Assembly (NCBI GenBank): GCA_963831385.1
Contig: CAWHPW010000011.1
Location: 434,001-498,000, forward strand
Source of the DNA: JACVRX01 sp963831385
Lineage (GTDB): Bacteria; Actinomycetota; Actinomycetes; Jiangellales; Jiangellaceae
Direction of reading: 5' to 3'
Length of the DNA: 64,000 nucleotides
Positions 52,177 through 60,459 of this stretch are shown piece after piece. Numbering within the stretch: the first letter of the stretch is position 1; each line of letters starts with the position of its first letter. The position numbers and the translations under genes are program-made. The notes beneath the pieces were generated by a model, which saw only the letters and a list, made by a program, of their open reading frames with translations, was not told where the DNA came from and did no database searches.

Positions 52177-53504
52177 CGGCCCGAGCCTGCCACAGGCGCA
52201 AGGTCGACCGGTTCCGGCGCGTCATGAAGTTGCGCCCAGGTCCGGGCGACCGCAATCCGCTGAGGCGTGGTCGGGTGGCTTGCGAATATCCCGAAGAGGA
52301 TTGCGGGTGGATCCAGGTCTGCCTTCGACGCGAGCGCGAGGGCCCGCTGCATTTCGGCGAAGGTCTGTGGATCCCGAGTCAGGTCCAGGGCATGGATGTC
52401 GGCCCGGGTCTCCACGCGGCGGCTCACCACGGCCTGAACGGGTGCCGTCGCCAAGCCCACGACGGCGACGATTGCGAGGATGAGCGCAAGAACCCGCGGA
52501 TCGTGCGGACCGTCGGCTCCAGCCCGGCCGAGCAGCCAGGGCCAAGCGAGCAGCCCGCCCAGCGCGCACAGACCCGCGGCTGCAGCCAGTGCCGCGAGCA
52601 ACGTGCCGTCGCGGACGTCCTGCTCCACGGCGTGGCCGAGCTCGTGGGCGACGACGTTGCGCACCTGGTCCGGTGGAGACTGCGCGACCAGAGTGTCGTA
52701 GACCACGATCCGTCGCGTCGCGCCGAGCCCTGAGACATACGCGTTCAACGTGGTCGTCCGACGCGAGGCGTCCGCCTCGAGTACGTCGTCGATCGAGACG
52801 CCGTCCTGTTCTGCCATCGCCATTAGAGACGTTCGCAGTTCACCGTCAGGCAGCGCGGTGAACTTGTTGAAGACCGGCTCGATGACCAGCGGGTACACGA
52901 AGGCGAGCGCAACCACGAGGGCGGCTGCGCCTGCGGCACCGATTGCCCACCACCAGCGCGGGAAGGCCCGAGCCAGCGCGACGAGAACCACCAGCGAGAA
53001 CAATGTGCCGGCGACCTGTAGGCCGAAGGATTTGGCGATGTCGGCAGCCCAACCTGCCCATGATCGCGTCGACAAACCGCCTGCTCGCCGGACGGATTCC
53101 GCCCAGGCCGAGAAGGCGATCGTCGACAGCCGGACGACGAGGAGAACGGCAAGTCCCCCCAGTAGCACCTGCCAAATCCAGCCGCCACCTGCCGGCCGGG
53201 CGGCCGCTGTCACGATGCGAGCGCCCAGCGTCGTCATTCCCAGCACGATGGTCACGCCCAAGCCGACGGCGAGTCCGATGTAGGAGGGCGGGCGGATTCT
53301 GCTCTGGTAGTCGTCGGCCGCCGACTGTTCAGCGGCGTTGAAGTCCCGGCCGAGATCGGCTTCGACCGCGCTGACAGCACCGAGCGGATCCCACGGAGTT
53401 GTCACCACAACCGCGACGGCGAACGCAGCCAGCAGGACCCCTGTGACGACCCAGGGCAGAGCACCGGCAACTCCCGGACCACCTGCCCCGTCAGCGGGCA
53501 GCAA
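52173..53504 (-). CDS. M48 family membrane metalloprotease (Ste24/CAAX protease-like)
   Basis: A 443-residue protein with several membrane spans (about 15-35, 75-95, 110-130, 165-200, and two near 320-355). The zinc motif VVAHELGHAVEQD is HExxH, with the third ligand Glu in VETRADIHALDL. NAYVSGLGATRRIVVYDTL precedes it, as in CAAX prenyl protease 1. It should cleave proteins within or near the membrane. The TTG start at 53504 lies inside the end of the upstream HExxH gene (14-bp overlap), and its stop overlaps pimB' by 4 bases. Confidence 0.88.
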   Translation of the reverse strand: MLPADGAGGPGVAGALPWVVTGVLLAAFAVAVVVTTPWDPLGAVSAVEADLGRDFNAAEQSAADDYQSRIRPPSYIGLAVGLGVTIVLGMTTLGARIVTAAARPAGGGWIWQVLLGGLAVLLVVRLSTIAFSAWAESVRRAGGLSTRSWAGWAADIAKSFGLQVAGTLFSLVVLVALARAFPRWWWAIGAAGAAALVVALAFVYPLVIEPVFNKFTALPDGELRTSLMAMAEQDGVSIDDVLEADASRRTTTLNAYVSGLGATRRIVVYDTLVAQSPPDQVRNVVAHELGHAVEQDVRDGTLLAALAAAAGLCALGGLLAWPWLLGRAGADGPHDPRVLALILAIVAVVGLATAPVQAVVSRRVETRADIHALDLTRDPQTFAEMQRALALASKADLDPPAILFGIFASHPTTPQRIAVARTWAQLHDAPEPVDLAPVAGSGR

Positions 53505-54648
53505 GGGAGGTCAGCTCCGCCCGCCATGCTCGGGTCAAGGAGGCCTCGTCGGTGCCGAGAATCAGGCTCAAGGCAGCGTCGATCCCGGCTGAATTCTCAG
53601 CACCGACCGCTCGGTACACAGCGACGACGTCGGCAGCGCCGTACTCGGAGACCAGCAGACGCACTGCCAGGTGGGCGCCCTCGTACGCCATGGCCGCCCG
53701 GCTCGGGTCGTCGAATGCGTCGTCGTCAGGTAGTCCAGGCGGAGCGCCCTCTTCCCGCACCTGCCGAATGGCGCCGGCGACCGCACGGCCGACGTCAGCC
53801 CCTGCCTCGCGATACCCCGCATAGTCGGCCAAGCCCTCGGATAGCCAGCGGGGGACCGCTGCGATGCCGACAGTGGCGACGTGGAAGGCCTCGTGTCCGA
53901 ACACAGCGGTGCGTGTCGCGGGGTCCAGCTGGGCAAGGACCTCTGCGTCTGCCAATACCCGCACCGGACCGGCTGCCGTCCCCGGCCGACTCAACACGCT
54001 CGTCACGGCTGCCAAGCCGGCTCTCACATTCGTTGGGTCCATGCGACCGGCCTGCTCCCAGTTCTCGGGAATCACCAAGACCACCCGTGGCGGCGGTTGG
54101 CTCAACAATCTGCCGACCGATGCTGCCGCATGCTCCAGCTCGGCGGCATAGATGTCCAGCCGGTCGCCGGGGCCGGCGCCCACCACGAGGGCGTTCGGTC
54201 CAGAAACCGCCTCCGCACCGGCGATCTCCCACGGCGGCATCGGAGTCGTGGTGGAGCCGGCTACCAGCAGGTTCGCCGTCAGGTCCAGTACGGCGTCGAC
54301 CACCGCGTCGGTCCGCTCGCCCGCAAGCCGGTATCGAACCTGGACCGCGGCCCGCCAGGAGCGATCCGACGCCCGCTCCAGTTTGGTCAGCTGCTCCGAC
54401 CAGGCGTCGACGTTCAGCCGCTCCAGCGACTCGAACAGAGCCAGTTGCGCGTCTGCGGGTTCGGCGACCGTCGAGCGCCATGCAACGGCATCGGCCGTGC
54501 GCACCGCCTGTTCGCGCCGGGCGAGGATCTGCTCGATCTGGGGTTGGACCTCGGCATCCGGCGCGGCGGAGCCGGCGATCGGAACCGACCCGACCAGGAC
54601 ACCCAACGCAGCCGCCGCAAGGCCTAACACGGCGACCCGGCGGCTCAT
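53491..54648 (-). CDS. Secreted gluzincin-like protein with HEAFH motif
   Basis: A 385-residue protein with an N-terminal signal peptide or anchor (about 4-28, AVLGLAAAALGVLVGSVPIAG). The Ala-rich middle is of unknown fold. The C-terminal half carries VFGHEAFHVATVG, an HExxH zinc motif, and WLSEGLADYAGYREAG 18 residues later provides the second-helix Glu (E-x2-D), as in MA-clan peptidases. It is therefore a probable extracytoplasmic metallopeptidase, though no characterised homologue is known to me. It overlaps the M48 gene by 14 bp and follows the NlpC/P60 gene by 30 bp, so envelope function is the inference. Confidence 0.75.
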   Translation of the reverse strand: MSRRVAVLGLAAAALGVLVGSVPIAGSAAPDAEVQPQIEQILARREQAVRTADAVAWRSTVAEPADAQLALFESLERLNVDAWSEQLTKLERASDRSWRAAVQVRYRLAGERTDAVVDAVLDLTANLLVAGSTTTPMPPWEIAGAEAVSGPNALVVGAGPGDRLDIYAAELEHAAASVGRLLSQPPPRVVLVIPENWEQAGRMDPTNVRAGLAAVTSVLSRPGTAAGPVRVLADAEVLAQLDPATRTAVFGHEAFHVATVGIAAVPRWLSEGLADYAGYREAGADVGRAVAGAIRQVREEGAPPGLPDDDAFDDPSRAAMAYEGAHLAVRLLVSEYGAADVVAVYRAVGAENSAGIDAALSLILGTDEASLTRAWRAELTSLAAR

Positions 54649-54678
54649 CCACCGATCGTAGGGCGGCGGGCGTACCGG

Positions 54679-55731
54679 TCAGCCAGGTCGGGTGGCTCCG
54701 GAGAACGGCATGTAGGAGATCGGATCGACACTCACGACGTCACCTGGATGGGTGGCATGGACCACCTGCCCGTTCCCCAGTGCGATGCCGACGTGGCTGA
54801 TCGGACTGTAGAAGAACACCAGGTCTCCGGGCTTCAGCTGGCTGAGCGAGACCCGGGTCCCCACTCCGATCTGGGCTGAGGACGACCTCGGCAGCGAAAC
54901 CCCCGCCTGCGCCCATGCCTTCATGGTCAGCCCGGAGCAGTCCCAGGCGTTCGGGCCCTCGGCACCGTAGCTGTAGGGCTCGCCGAGCTGAGCCAGCGCG
55001 AAGTCGACGACGATCTGGCCTTTGCCGGAAGCGGGGACGTCGGGGAACGTCTCGCTACCGCCGCCTCGACTGGCTCGTTCCGCCGCGGCGGCACGTTCAC
55101 GGGCGATGCGTTCGGCCTCGAGCTGGGCTCGTTCCTCGGCTTCCAAGCTGTCGAGCAGCTTCTGGGCGTCGGCAAGGTACTTGTCGAGGGTGGCCTGCTG
55201 ATGCACAAGATCGGCTTCGACGGCATGCAGGCGGCTGAGCTCCTCGTCGGCGAGCAGCCGGCTCTGTTCGAGCCGCTGTTGCTCGGCAGCGACGGCATCG
55301 AGCTGCTCCGAACGCTGGTGGGTGTATGCGTCGATCGCCGACGCCTTGGCCAGGAACTCCGCTGGGTCGTCGGCCACGAGGGCATTCACCGTCGGGTCGA
55401 TGCCGCCCGCTCGGTACGTGGCGGCCGCGAAACCGCCCATCTCGGCGACGAGGTCGTCGACTTTTGCCTGCTGGCTTTCGACTGCTGCCTCCGCCTTGGC
55501 CAGGCTGCGCTTGACCTCCGCGAGCTCATCGGTGGCCGCGTGGTAGCGCTCGGTGGTCTGTTCGGCCTTGTGATTGAGCTCGTCGACGAGGGTGCGGACC
55601 TCGGCGAGAGTAGGAGTGGGATCGGCAACTCCGACGGGCGCCAGCACAACGCCGCCGAGACCGACCATGGCGGCGGTGGCGACAACGATGAGGGCGTGCC
55701 GAGGACTGCTGTGGCGGCCACGCAGGGGCAC
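54679..55731 (-). CDS. NlpC/P60 cell-wall hydrolase with N-terminal coiled coil (RipC-like)
   Basis: About 350 residues. A signal peptide lies at about 8-36, followed by a long coiled coil (about 40-220, rich in Glu/Ala/Gln). The C40 peptidase domain (about 240-350) has Cys in NAWDCSGLTMKAW, His in SPISHVGIALG and the third polar residue in VVHATHPGD. It cleaves peptide stems of peptidoglycan. Position next to pimB' parallels Rv2190c (RipC). The start is GTG 55731, 7 bases after GAAAGG. GTG 55752 is rejected because it lies in the closing stem of the riboswitch. Expression should respond to c-di-AMP. Confidence 0.92.
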   Translation of the reverse strand: MPLRGRHSSPRHALIVVATAAMVGLGGVVLAPVGVADPTPTLAEVRTLVDELNHKAEQTTERYHAATDELAEVKRSLAKAEAAVESQQAKVDDLVAEMGGFAAATYRAGGIDPTVNALVADDPAEFLAKASAIDAYTHQRSEQLDAVAAEQQRLEQSRLLADEELSRLHAVEADLVHQQATLDKYLADAQKLLDSLEAEERAQLEAERIARERAAAAERASRGGGSETFPDVPASGKGQIVVDFALAQLGEPYSYGAEGPNAWDCSGLTMKAWAQAGVSLPRSSSAQIGVGTRVSLSQLKPGDLVFFYSPISHVGIALGNGQVVHATHPGDVVSVDPISYMPFSGATRPG

Positions 55732-55751
55732 GCGTTTACCTTTCTTCCGCA

Positions 55752-55895
55752 CCGCCTACCGGGTGAGCTGACGGGTTCGGGTGGGGAAGTCACCCTACGG
55801 ACACGCCATGGCGGGTCCGATTCACCCCAGGAACGTGGGTCCCCGGCTACGGCCTCACTCCGCAGGTACGCAGACCGAGACCGAATTCGGCGGGG
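55752..55895 (-). ncRNA. c-di-AMP riboswitch (ydaO-yuaA class)
   Basis: The minus-strand RNA has the class's conserved blocks in order: GCCGAATTC near the 5' end, CCGGGGACCCA, TGGGGTGAATC, GTAGGGTGACTT, and finally CACCCGAACCCGTCAGC followed by TCACCCGGTAGGCGG. The outer helix can form between CCGCC (55889-55893) and GGCGG (55752-55756). It ends 20 bases before the GTG of the NlpC/P60 gene. In actinobacteria this class commonly controls resuscitation and peptidoglycan hydrolase genes, usually turning them off when c-di-AMP is high. No terminator hairpin is obvious, so control of translation is possible. Confidence 0.92.
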
Positions 55896-55949
55896 CACCT
55901 GCTCGTCGGCCCTTCGGCCGGCAGGGGGAAGCAGGCACCGCGTCGCAGG

Positions 55950-56192
55950 CTAGCCAGCCGAACGGACGTCGGGCAAGTTCAGCGGAGGTGTTTCACCAGG
56001 TTCCTCGTCCGTTTCGGCTCTCATCACGAGTCGCAGCGGCGGAACCAGGCCCGCTTCGGCCAGCACGTCGATGGCTTGTTGTTCGGCGCCGTCGAGTTCC
56101 GCGGCGTGTCGAGGCTCGCCGAGCAGCACCGAGACGACACAGTCCGAGCAGGCCAGGCCGCGAACCTCGCAGCGGTCACAGTCGATGAGCAT
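55950..56192 (-). CDS. Small Cys-rich conserved protein
   Basis: About 80 residues. It starts MLIDCDRCEVRGLACSDC, giving two CxxC pairs that could bind zinc or be redox active. This is followed by VVSVLLGEPRH and an acidic C-terminus. The start at ATG 56192 is supported by GAAGGG 6 bases upstream; the GTG at 56225 is weaker. It lies just upstream of the riboswitch and NlpC/P60 gene but is separated by about 55 bp from the aptamer's 5' end. The function is unknown. Confidence 0.8.
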   Translation of the reverse strand: MLIDCDRCEVRGLACSDCVVSVLLGEPRHAAELDGAEQQAIDVLAEAGLVPPLRLVMRAETDEEPGETPPLNLPDVRSAG

Positions 56193-56265
56193 CAGCAGCC
56201 CTTCACGTGGTGTGTTCGTCGTCACCGAGTTGGACGCTACGGGCAGGCACTGACAACTCGCGCCG

Positions 56266-57540
56266 TCAGCCCAACAGGGGCATCAAGACCTCGGAGTCGA
56301 CCGCTCGGGCCCCGCTGCTGCGGACACCGTCCGCAACCTCCCGGTCGGAAGACACCACGATCACTGCACGCCCGGGTGGCTCCGCGGCGACCAACCGCCG
56401 AATCAGCTCGTCGGCGCTTTGACCGTGCAGGCTGAACCGGACTCGGACGCCCTGTGCGGGGGTCACCGGCGGGGGCACCGAGACGTCGGCGCCGTCGAAT
56501 ACGCAGGTCACCTCTGCTCCGGTCCGAGCGCTCAGCGCAGCTAGGCGTTGAACCAAGCGCGTGCGTTGCGCCTCGAGCGGCATTGATGCCCACGCGCCCT
56601 TGGTGACGTTGTATCCGTCGACGACGAGGTGACAGCGTGGCAACGCCAGCAGGTCGTCGAGCGAAGCACTGTCGTCAGGACGCGACTGCACGGCCGCAGC
56701 TGTCGGCGCCGCCGCGTCGACGGTGTCCGCCGGTCTGATGCCCGATACCGGCAAGGCGAGTTCACGGCGCAGGCCGGCCGCGGCGTCCGCCAACGTGTCC
56801 AGCAGCAGACCTAGCCGCGCGGTCTCGAGGGAGCGCCCTTCTCGACCGGCCCGCCGGGTGCTGCTCAAGGCCTCTTCGACGTCCGCCAGCCGCCCCCGCA
56901 GCCGCCGGGCCTCGGCCTCGGTGGACGCCCTGGCCGACTCCGCTAGCTCGACCAATCGGGCTGCTTCGGCTGCCCGGGTTTGGCCGATCTCCGCGGCGCG
57001 GGCTGCCTCATCTCCCGCCTGGTTCGCCCGTCGGCGTAGGGCCGCGTTTTCGGCCTTGAGGCGGTCGATCTCCGCCTTGGACCGGTCCCGGTCTTCGCGG
57101 GCTTCGGCGCGAGCAGCAGTGAGCTGTTCGCGCAGCCGCGCCGTCGTGACGTCGGTTCGAGCGGCTTCCTCCTCTGCTCCGACTCGACGGATCTCCGCCG
57201 CGGCGGCCGCCACGACCTCGTCCCAACCGTCGGCGTGGAGCAGGTATGCGACCACCGCGACATCGACTGGATCGGCGGCCGGCGGCGGCGGTCCGGCAGT
57301 CAGCGCCTCGACCAGACCCGGGTGCGCCGTCCGTGCGGCGTCGAGCGCCCGCCTCCGGAAGCCGGGATCGGCCTCCACGGCCGCTGCGATGGCCGAGCCC
57401 CCCAGCCGAGCCCGCTTGGCCGCCGTGAACCGCGCGACCTGCCGAAGCGATGCCGGAACCAGCTCCGGTTCCAAGCCGCCGAGGACGTCGGCGGCCAACG
57501 ACACGACCCGCTGCCGAACCGGTTGAGGTAGGGAGCTCAC
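56266..57540 (-). CDS. NYN (PIN-like) domain protein with coiled coil
   Basis: About 424 residues. The N-terminal 130 residues are helical (LPQPVRQRVVSLAADVLGG). Residues about 140-250 form a long Arg/Glu/Ala coiled coil. The C-terminal NYN domain (about 285-424) has three conserved Asp positions: HLVVDGYNVTKGAW, VTCVFDGADVS and IVVSSDREVADG. NYN domains are metal-dependent ribonucleases of the PIN fold, so RNA processing is inferred. The start is GTG 57540, overlapping the stop of the zinc-ribbon gene (GTGA). Confidence 0.85.
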   Translation of the reverse strand: MSSLPQPVRQRVVSLAADVLGGLEPELVPASLRQVARFTAAKRARLGGSAIAAAVEADPGFRRRALDAARTAHPGLVEALTAGPPPPAADPVDVAVVAYLLHADGWDEVVAAAAAEIRRVGAEEEAARTDVTTARLREQLTAARAEAREDRDRSKAEIDRLKAENAALRRRANQAGDEAARAAEIGQTRAAEAARLVELAESARASTEAEARRLRGRLADVEEALSSTRRAGREGRSLETARLGLLLDTLADAAAGLRRELALPVSGIRPADTVDAAAPTAAAVQSRPDDSASLDDLLALPRCHLVVDGYNVTKGAWASMPLEAQRTRLVQRLAALSARTGAEVTCVFDGADVSVPPPVTPAQGVRVRFSLHGQSADELIRRLVAAEPPGRAVIVVSSDREVADGVRSSGARAVDSEVLMPLLG

Positions 57541-57803
57541 GTGCCCTCGACAGCTGGCCCGGGAGCCTGGTCCAGGCGCTGGACGACCTCGATCGAGTCG
57601 GTGGCGGCGCACCAGCGGCACCGGACCTGCTCGACTTTCTCGTCCAGAACGTCGGTCTCCTCGACCCGTGGCGACCCGGCGAGGTCGAAGTGGACGAACT
57701 CACGGACCCGCATGGATCGGACGACGTCGAACCGGGTGAGGTTGCCGCACTGCGCACACCGCCACCGGGTCGTCGACGACAGCGCCGGTACGACCACGGT
57801 CAT
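57537..57803 (-). CDS. Zinc-ribbon protein of unknown function
   Basis: An 88-residue protein with WRCAQCGNLTRFDVV and VRCRWCAATDSIEVV, two CxxC knuckles about 42 residues apart that suggest a zinc ribbon. Such short ribbons often contact nucleic acid, but nothing specific can be said. It is translationally coupled to the NYN-domain gene, which makes a joint RNA-related role plausible. It is divergent from the DnaQ-UvrC gene. Confidence 0.8.
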   Translation of the reverse strand: MTVVVPALSSTTRWRCAQCGNLTRFDVVRSMRVREFVHFDLAGSPRVEETDVLDEKVEQVRCRWCAATDSIEVVQRLDQAPGPAVEGT

Positions 57804-57913
57804 CTCCTGTTGACGGTTCGGCTCGGCCTCGCTCGAGAGTAACGGCGGCTGATGGCCGACCGGGCGGCGCGTCGTCGACTGGCTTGTCGGTCGGCGTGCC
57901 TAGCGTCATCGGC

Positions 57914-59662
57914 ATGGGCACGCCGGTAGTCGCCGTCCAGGGCACGCTGGACGAGCTCGGCACCCCGCTCATCGCGACGACATTCGTCGTCGTCGACCTC
58001 GAGACGACCGGCGGATCGCCCGAGGCGAACGCGATCACCGAGGTAGGGGCAGTCAAAGTCTGCGCCGGCGAGGTTCTCGGCGAATTCCAGACTCTGGTCC
58101 GTCCGGCCATGTCGATCCCGCCGTTCGTCGCCGTTCTCACCGGTATCACCGACGCGATGGTCGCCTCCGCCCCACCGGTCGACTCGGTGCTGCCGGCGTT
58201 CCTCGAGTTCTCCCGCGGCAGCGTCCTGGTGGCTCACAACGCACCGTTCGACGTCGGCTTTCTCAAAGCCGCCTGTGACTCCACCGGCCGGGCCTGGCCG
58301 ACTCTGCAGGTGCTCGACACCGCTCGGCTGGCCCGCCGGGTGCTTGCTCGCGACGAGGCCCACGACTGCCGGCTGGCGACCCTCGCTCGGCTGTTCCGGG
58401 CCTCGACCATGCCCACCCACCGGGCGCTGGATGACGCCAGGGCGACCGTCGACGTCCTGCATGGCCTGCTCGAACGGCTGGGCAACGTCGGCGTCCATAC
58501 CGTGGAGGAGTTGGCCACCTGGCAGAGCACCGTCACTCCAGCCCAGCGGCGCAAGCGATTCCTCGCCGAGAGCCTGCCGCATGCCCCTGGCGTGTACGTG
58601 TTTCTCGACGGCCGGGGCGCGACGTTGTACGTCGGCAAGAGCAAGGACATGCGGACCAGGGTCCGTACCTACTTCACTGCGTCGGAGACTCGTCGGCGCA
58701 TGACCGAGATGGTGGCCATCGCGGAAACGGTCACCGGCATCACCTGCGCGACTCCACTCGAAGCCGAGGTCCGGGAGCTGCGGCTCATCGCCGAGCGCAA
58801 GCCGCGCTACAACCGCCGATCCCGCTTTCCCGAACGGGTCACCTGGCTCAAGCTGACGGTCGAGCCGTTCCCGCGGCTGTCGCTGGTTCGAGAGGTGAAG
58901 GCCGACCAGGGCACCTATCTGGGCCCGTTCGGGTCACGGCGCCTGGCCGAGGCGGCCATGACGGCCGTGCACGAGGCCGTACCGATCCGGCAGTGCACCG
59001 ACCACCTCTCGCCAACCCGGCCGAAGCATGCCTGTGCGCTCGCGGAGATGGGCCGGTGTGGGGCGCCCTGCGAAGGCCGGGAGTCCGTCGTCGAATACGG
59101 TCGCCACGTCGAGGCCGTGCGGGTGGCGTTCACCGCCGATTCCCGCCAGATCGTCAACCGGCTCACGGCCAGGATCGAGCGCCTCGCCGTTCACCACCGT
59201 TACGAGGAGGCGGCGGTCCACCGGGACCGGATGGCGGTCTTCGTCCGCACGGCCGCGCGGTCTCAACGCATCGCCGCCCTCGCGGCGGTCCCACATCTGG
59301 TCGCGGCCCGTCGGCTCGAAACTGGCGGTTGGGAGCTGCATGTCGCTCGGTTCGGCCGGCTCGCGGGTGCGGCGACTACACCGCCGGGCGAACATCCTGG
59401 GCCGGCCCTCGCAGCGCTGGTGGCCACCGCCGAGACCGTAATCGCCGCTCCTCCCCCGTTGCCGGCGGCGACGGTCGAAGAGGCCGAGTGCGTCCTGCGC
59501 TGGCTGGAAACCCCCGGCACCCGGCTGGTCGAGGTCGATGGCATCTGGGCACTGCCGGCCGGGGGCGCGGGCAGTCTCGCCGACCTGGCAGGTGTAGCCG
59601 AGGCCGCCGACCGCGCCGCCCACCCGTTCGACGACCGGCGCGGCTTGCGACCGGCACGCTGA
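57914..59662 (+). CDS. DEDDh exonuclease fused to UvrC-type GIY-YIG nuclease
   Basis: A 582-residue two-enzyme fusion. Residues about 20-190 are a DnaQ-like exonuclease: Asp-Glu in VVVDLETTGG, Asp in AHNAPFDVGFL, and His/Asp in THRALDDARAT. Residues about 215-300 are a GIY-YIG domain (PGVYVFLDGRGATLYVGKSK). A UvrC-like segment with GTYLGPFGS and a Cys cluster (CALAEMGRCGAPC) follows. The UvrC C-terminal RNase H/HhH part is absent. The architecture is that of Rv2191 and relates to Cho; a DNA-repair incision role is inferred. ATG 57914 is the start. Confidence 0.92.
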   Translation: MGTPVVAVQGTLDELGTPLIATTFVVVDLETTGGSPEANAITEVGAVKVCAGEVLGEFQTLVRPAMSIPPFVAVLTGITDAMVASAPPVDSVLPAFLEFSRGSVLVAHNAPFDVGFLKAACDSTGRAWPTLQVLDTARLARRVLARDEAHDCRLATLARLFRASTMPTHRALDDARATVDVLHGLLERLGNVGVHTVEELATWQSTVTPAQRRKRFLAESLPHAPGVYVFLDGRGATLYVGKSKDMRTRVRTYFTASETRRRMTEMVAIAETVTGITCATPLEAEVRELRLIAERKPRYNRRSRFPERVTWLKLTVEPFPRLSLVREVKADQGTYLGPFGSRRLAEAAMTAVHEAVPIRQCTDHLSPTRPKHACALAEMGRCGAPCEGRESVVEYGRHVEAVRVAFTADSRQIVNRLTARIERLAVHHRYEEAAVHRDRMAVFVRTAARSQRIAALAAVPHLVAARRLETGGWELHVARFGRLAGAATTPPGEHPGPALAALVATAETVIAAPPPLPAATVEEAECVLRWLETPGTRLVEVDGIWALPAGGAGSLADLAGVAEAADRAAHPFDDRRGLRPAR

Positions 59663-59783
59663 CCTACCTGCGGACGCACCCGGGCTGGACGATCAGATGC
59701 GCAAATCGATCGAGGAAACGGCCGCCTCCTCAGCTGATCCTTTCTGATCTTGACGGTGGCACCTGGCTCTATGCTGTGGCCCT

Positions 59784-60452
59784 ATGCCCGGCCCGGGGAC
59801 GTTCGCTGCGCGGCGAGTGTGGACTACGGCACGGGTGTGGCATACGGCGACCGCGCTGATCACGGCGTTCGCCCTATTGGCACAGCTCGTCGTCGCCATC
59901 ACCGGCGAGAGCGACACCGCGGTGGCCCGGGTCGTCCGGTACGTCAGTTACTTCACCATCCAGAGCAACATCCTGGTCTGTGTCACTACCGCACTGCTCG
60001 CGGCCCATCCGGACCGCGACGGCCCAACCTTCCGGGTCTTCCGCCTCATCGCCGTGATCTGCATCACCGTTACCGGAATCGTCCACTTCATCGTGCTCCG
60101 GCCGCTTCCCGAGATCCAGAATCTGACCGGCTGGGCGCAGTTCTGCGACATAGCCCTGCACATCGTGGTGCCCATCCTCGCGTTCACCGGTTGGCTGGTG
60201 TTCGGCCCACGGCCCCGCGTGACCGGTCGCATTGTGTGGCTGGCTGTGATCTTCCCGATCGCGTGGCTCGTCTACACGCTGGTCCGCGGTGCATTCGTGG
60301 ACTGGTACCCCTATCCGTTCGTCGACGTCGCCAAGCTGGGATACGGGTCCGTACTGGCCAACTGTCTTGCCGTCGCGGCTCTCTTCCTGGCCTGCGGTGG
60401 CCTCGCGCTGGTCGCCGACCGCCGGCTGCCGCCGACACCAGCCACGGAATAA
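59784..60452 (+). CDS. Pr6Pr family membrane protein
   Basis: A 222-residue protein with six membrane spans. FTIQSNILVCVTTALLAAHP and the VYTLVRGAFVDWYPYPFVDV segment are characteristic of Pr6Pr (FAR-17a/AIG1-like) proteins. Eukaryotic relatives hydrolyse fatty acid esters of hydroxy fatty acids; bacterial activity is unknown. The 121-bp gap before it shows no convincing promoter. It ends 8 bp before the rhomboid gene, suggesting an operon. Confidence 0.82.
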   Translation: MPGPGTFAARRVWTTARVWHTATALITAFALLAQLVVAITGESDTAVARVVRYVSYFTIQSNILVCVTTALLAAHPDRDGPTFRVFRLIAVICITVTGIVHFIVLRPLPEIQNLTGWAQFCDIALHIVVPILAFTGWLVFGPRPRVTGRIVWLAVIFPIAWLVYTLVRGAFVDWYPYPFVDVAKLGYGSVLANCLAVAALFLACGGLALVADRRLPPTPATE

Positions 60453-60459
60453 TCCTCAG

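Noticed and set aside
55729..55752. GTG 55752 as start of the NlpC/P60 gene
   Set aside because: It falls in the closing helix of the c-di-AMP riboswitch and has no ribosome-binding site; GTG 55731 has GAAAGG at good spacing.
59740..59783. TTGACG followed by TATGCT before the Pr6Pr gene as a promoter
   Set aside because: The spacer is only 14 bp, too short for a standard sigma-70 promoter.
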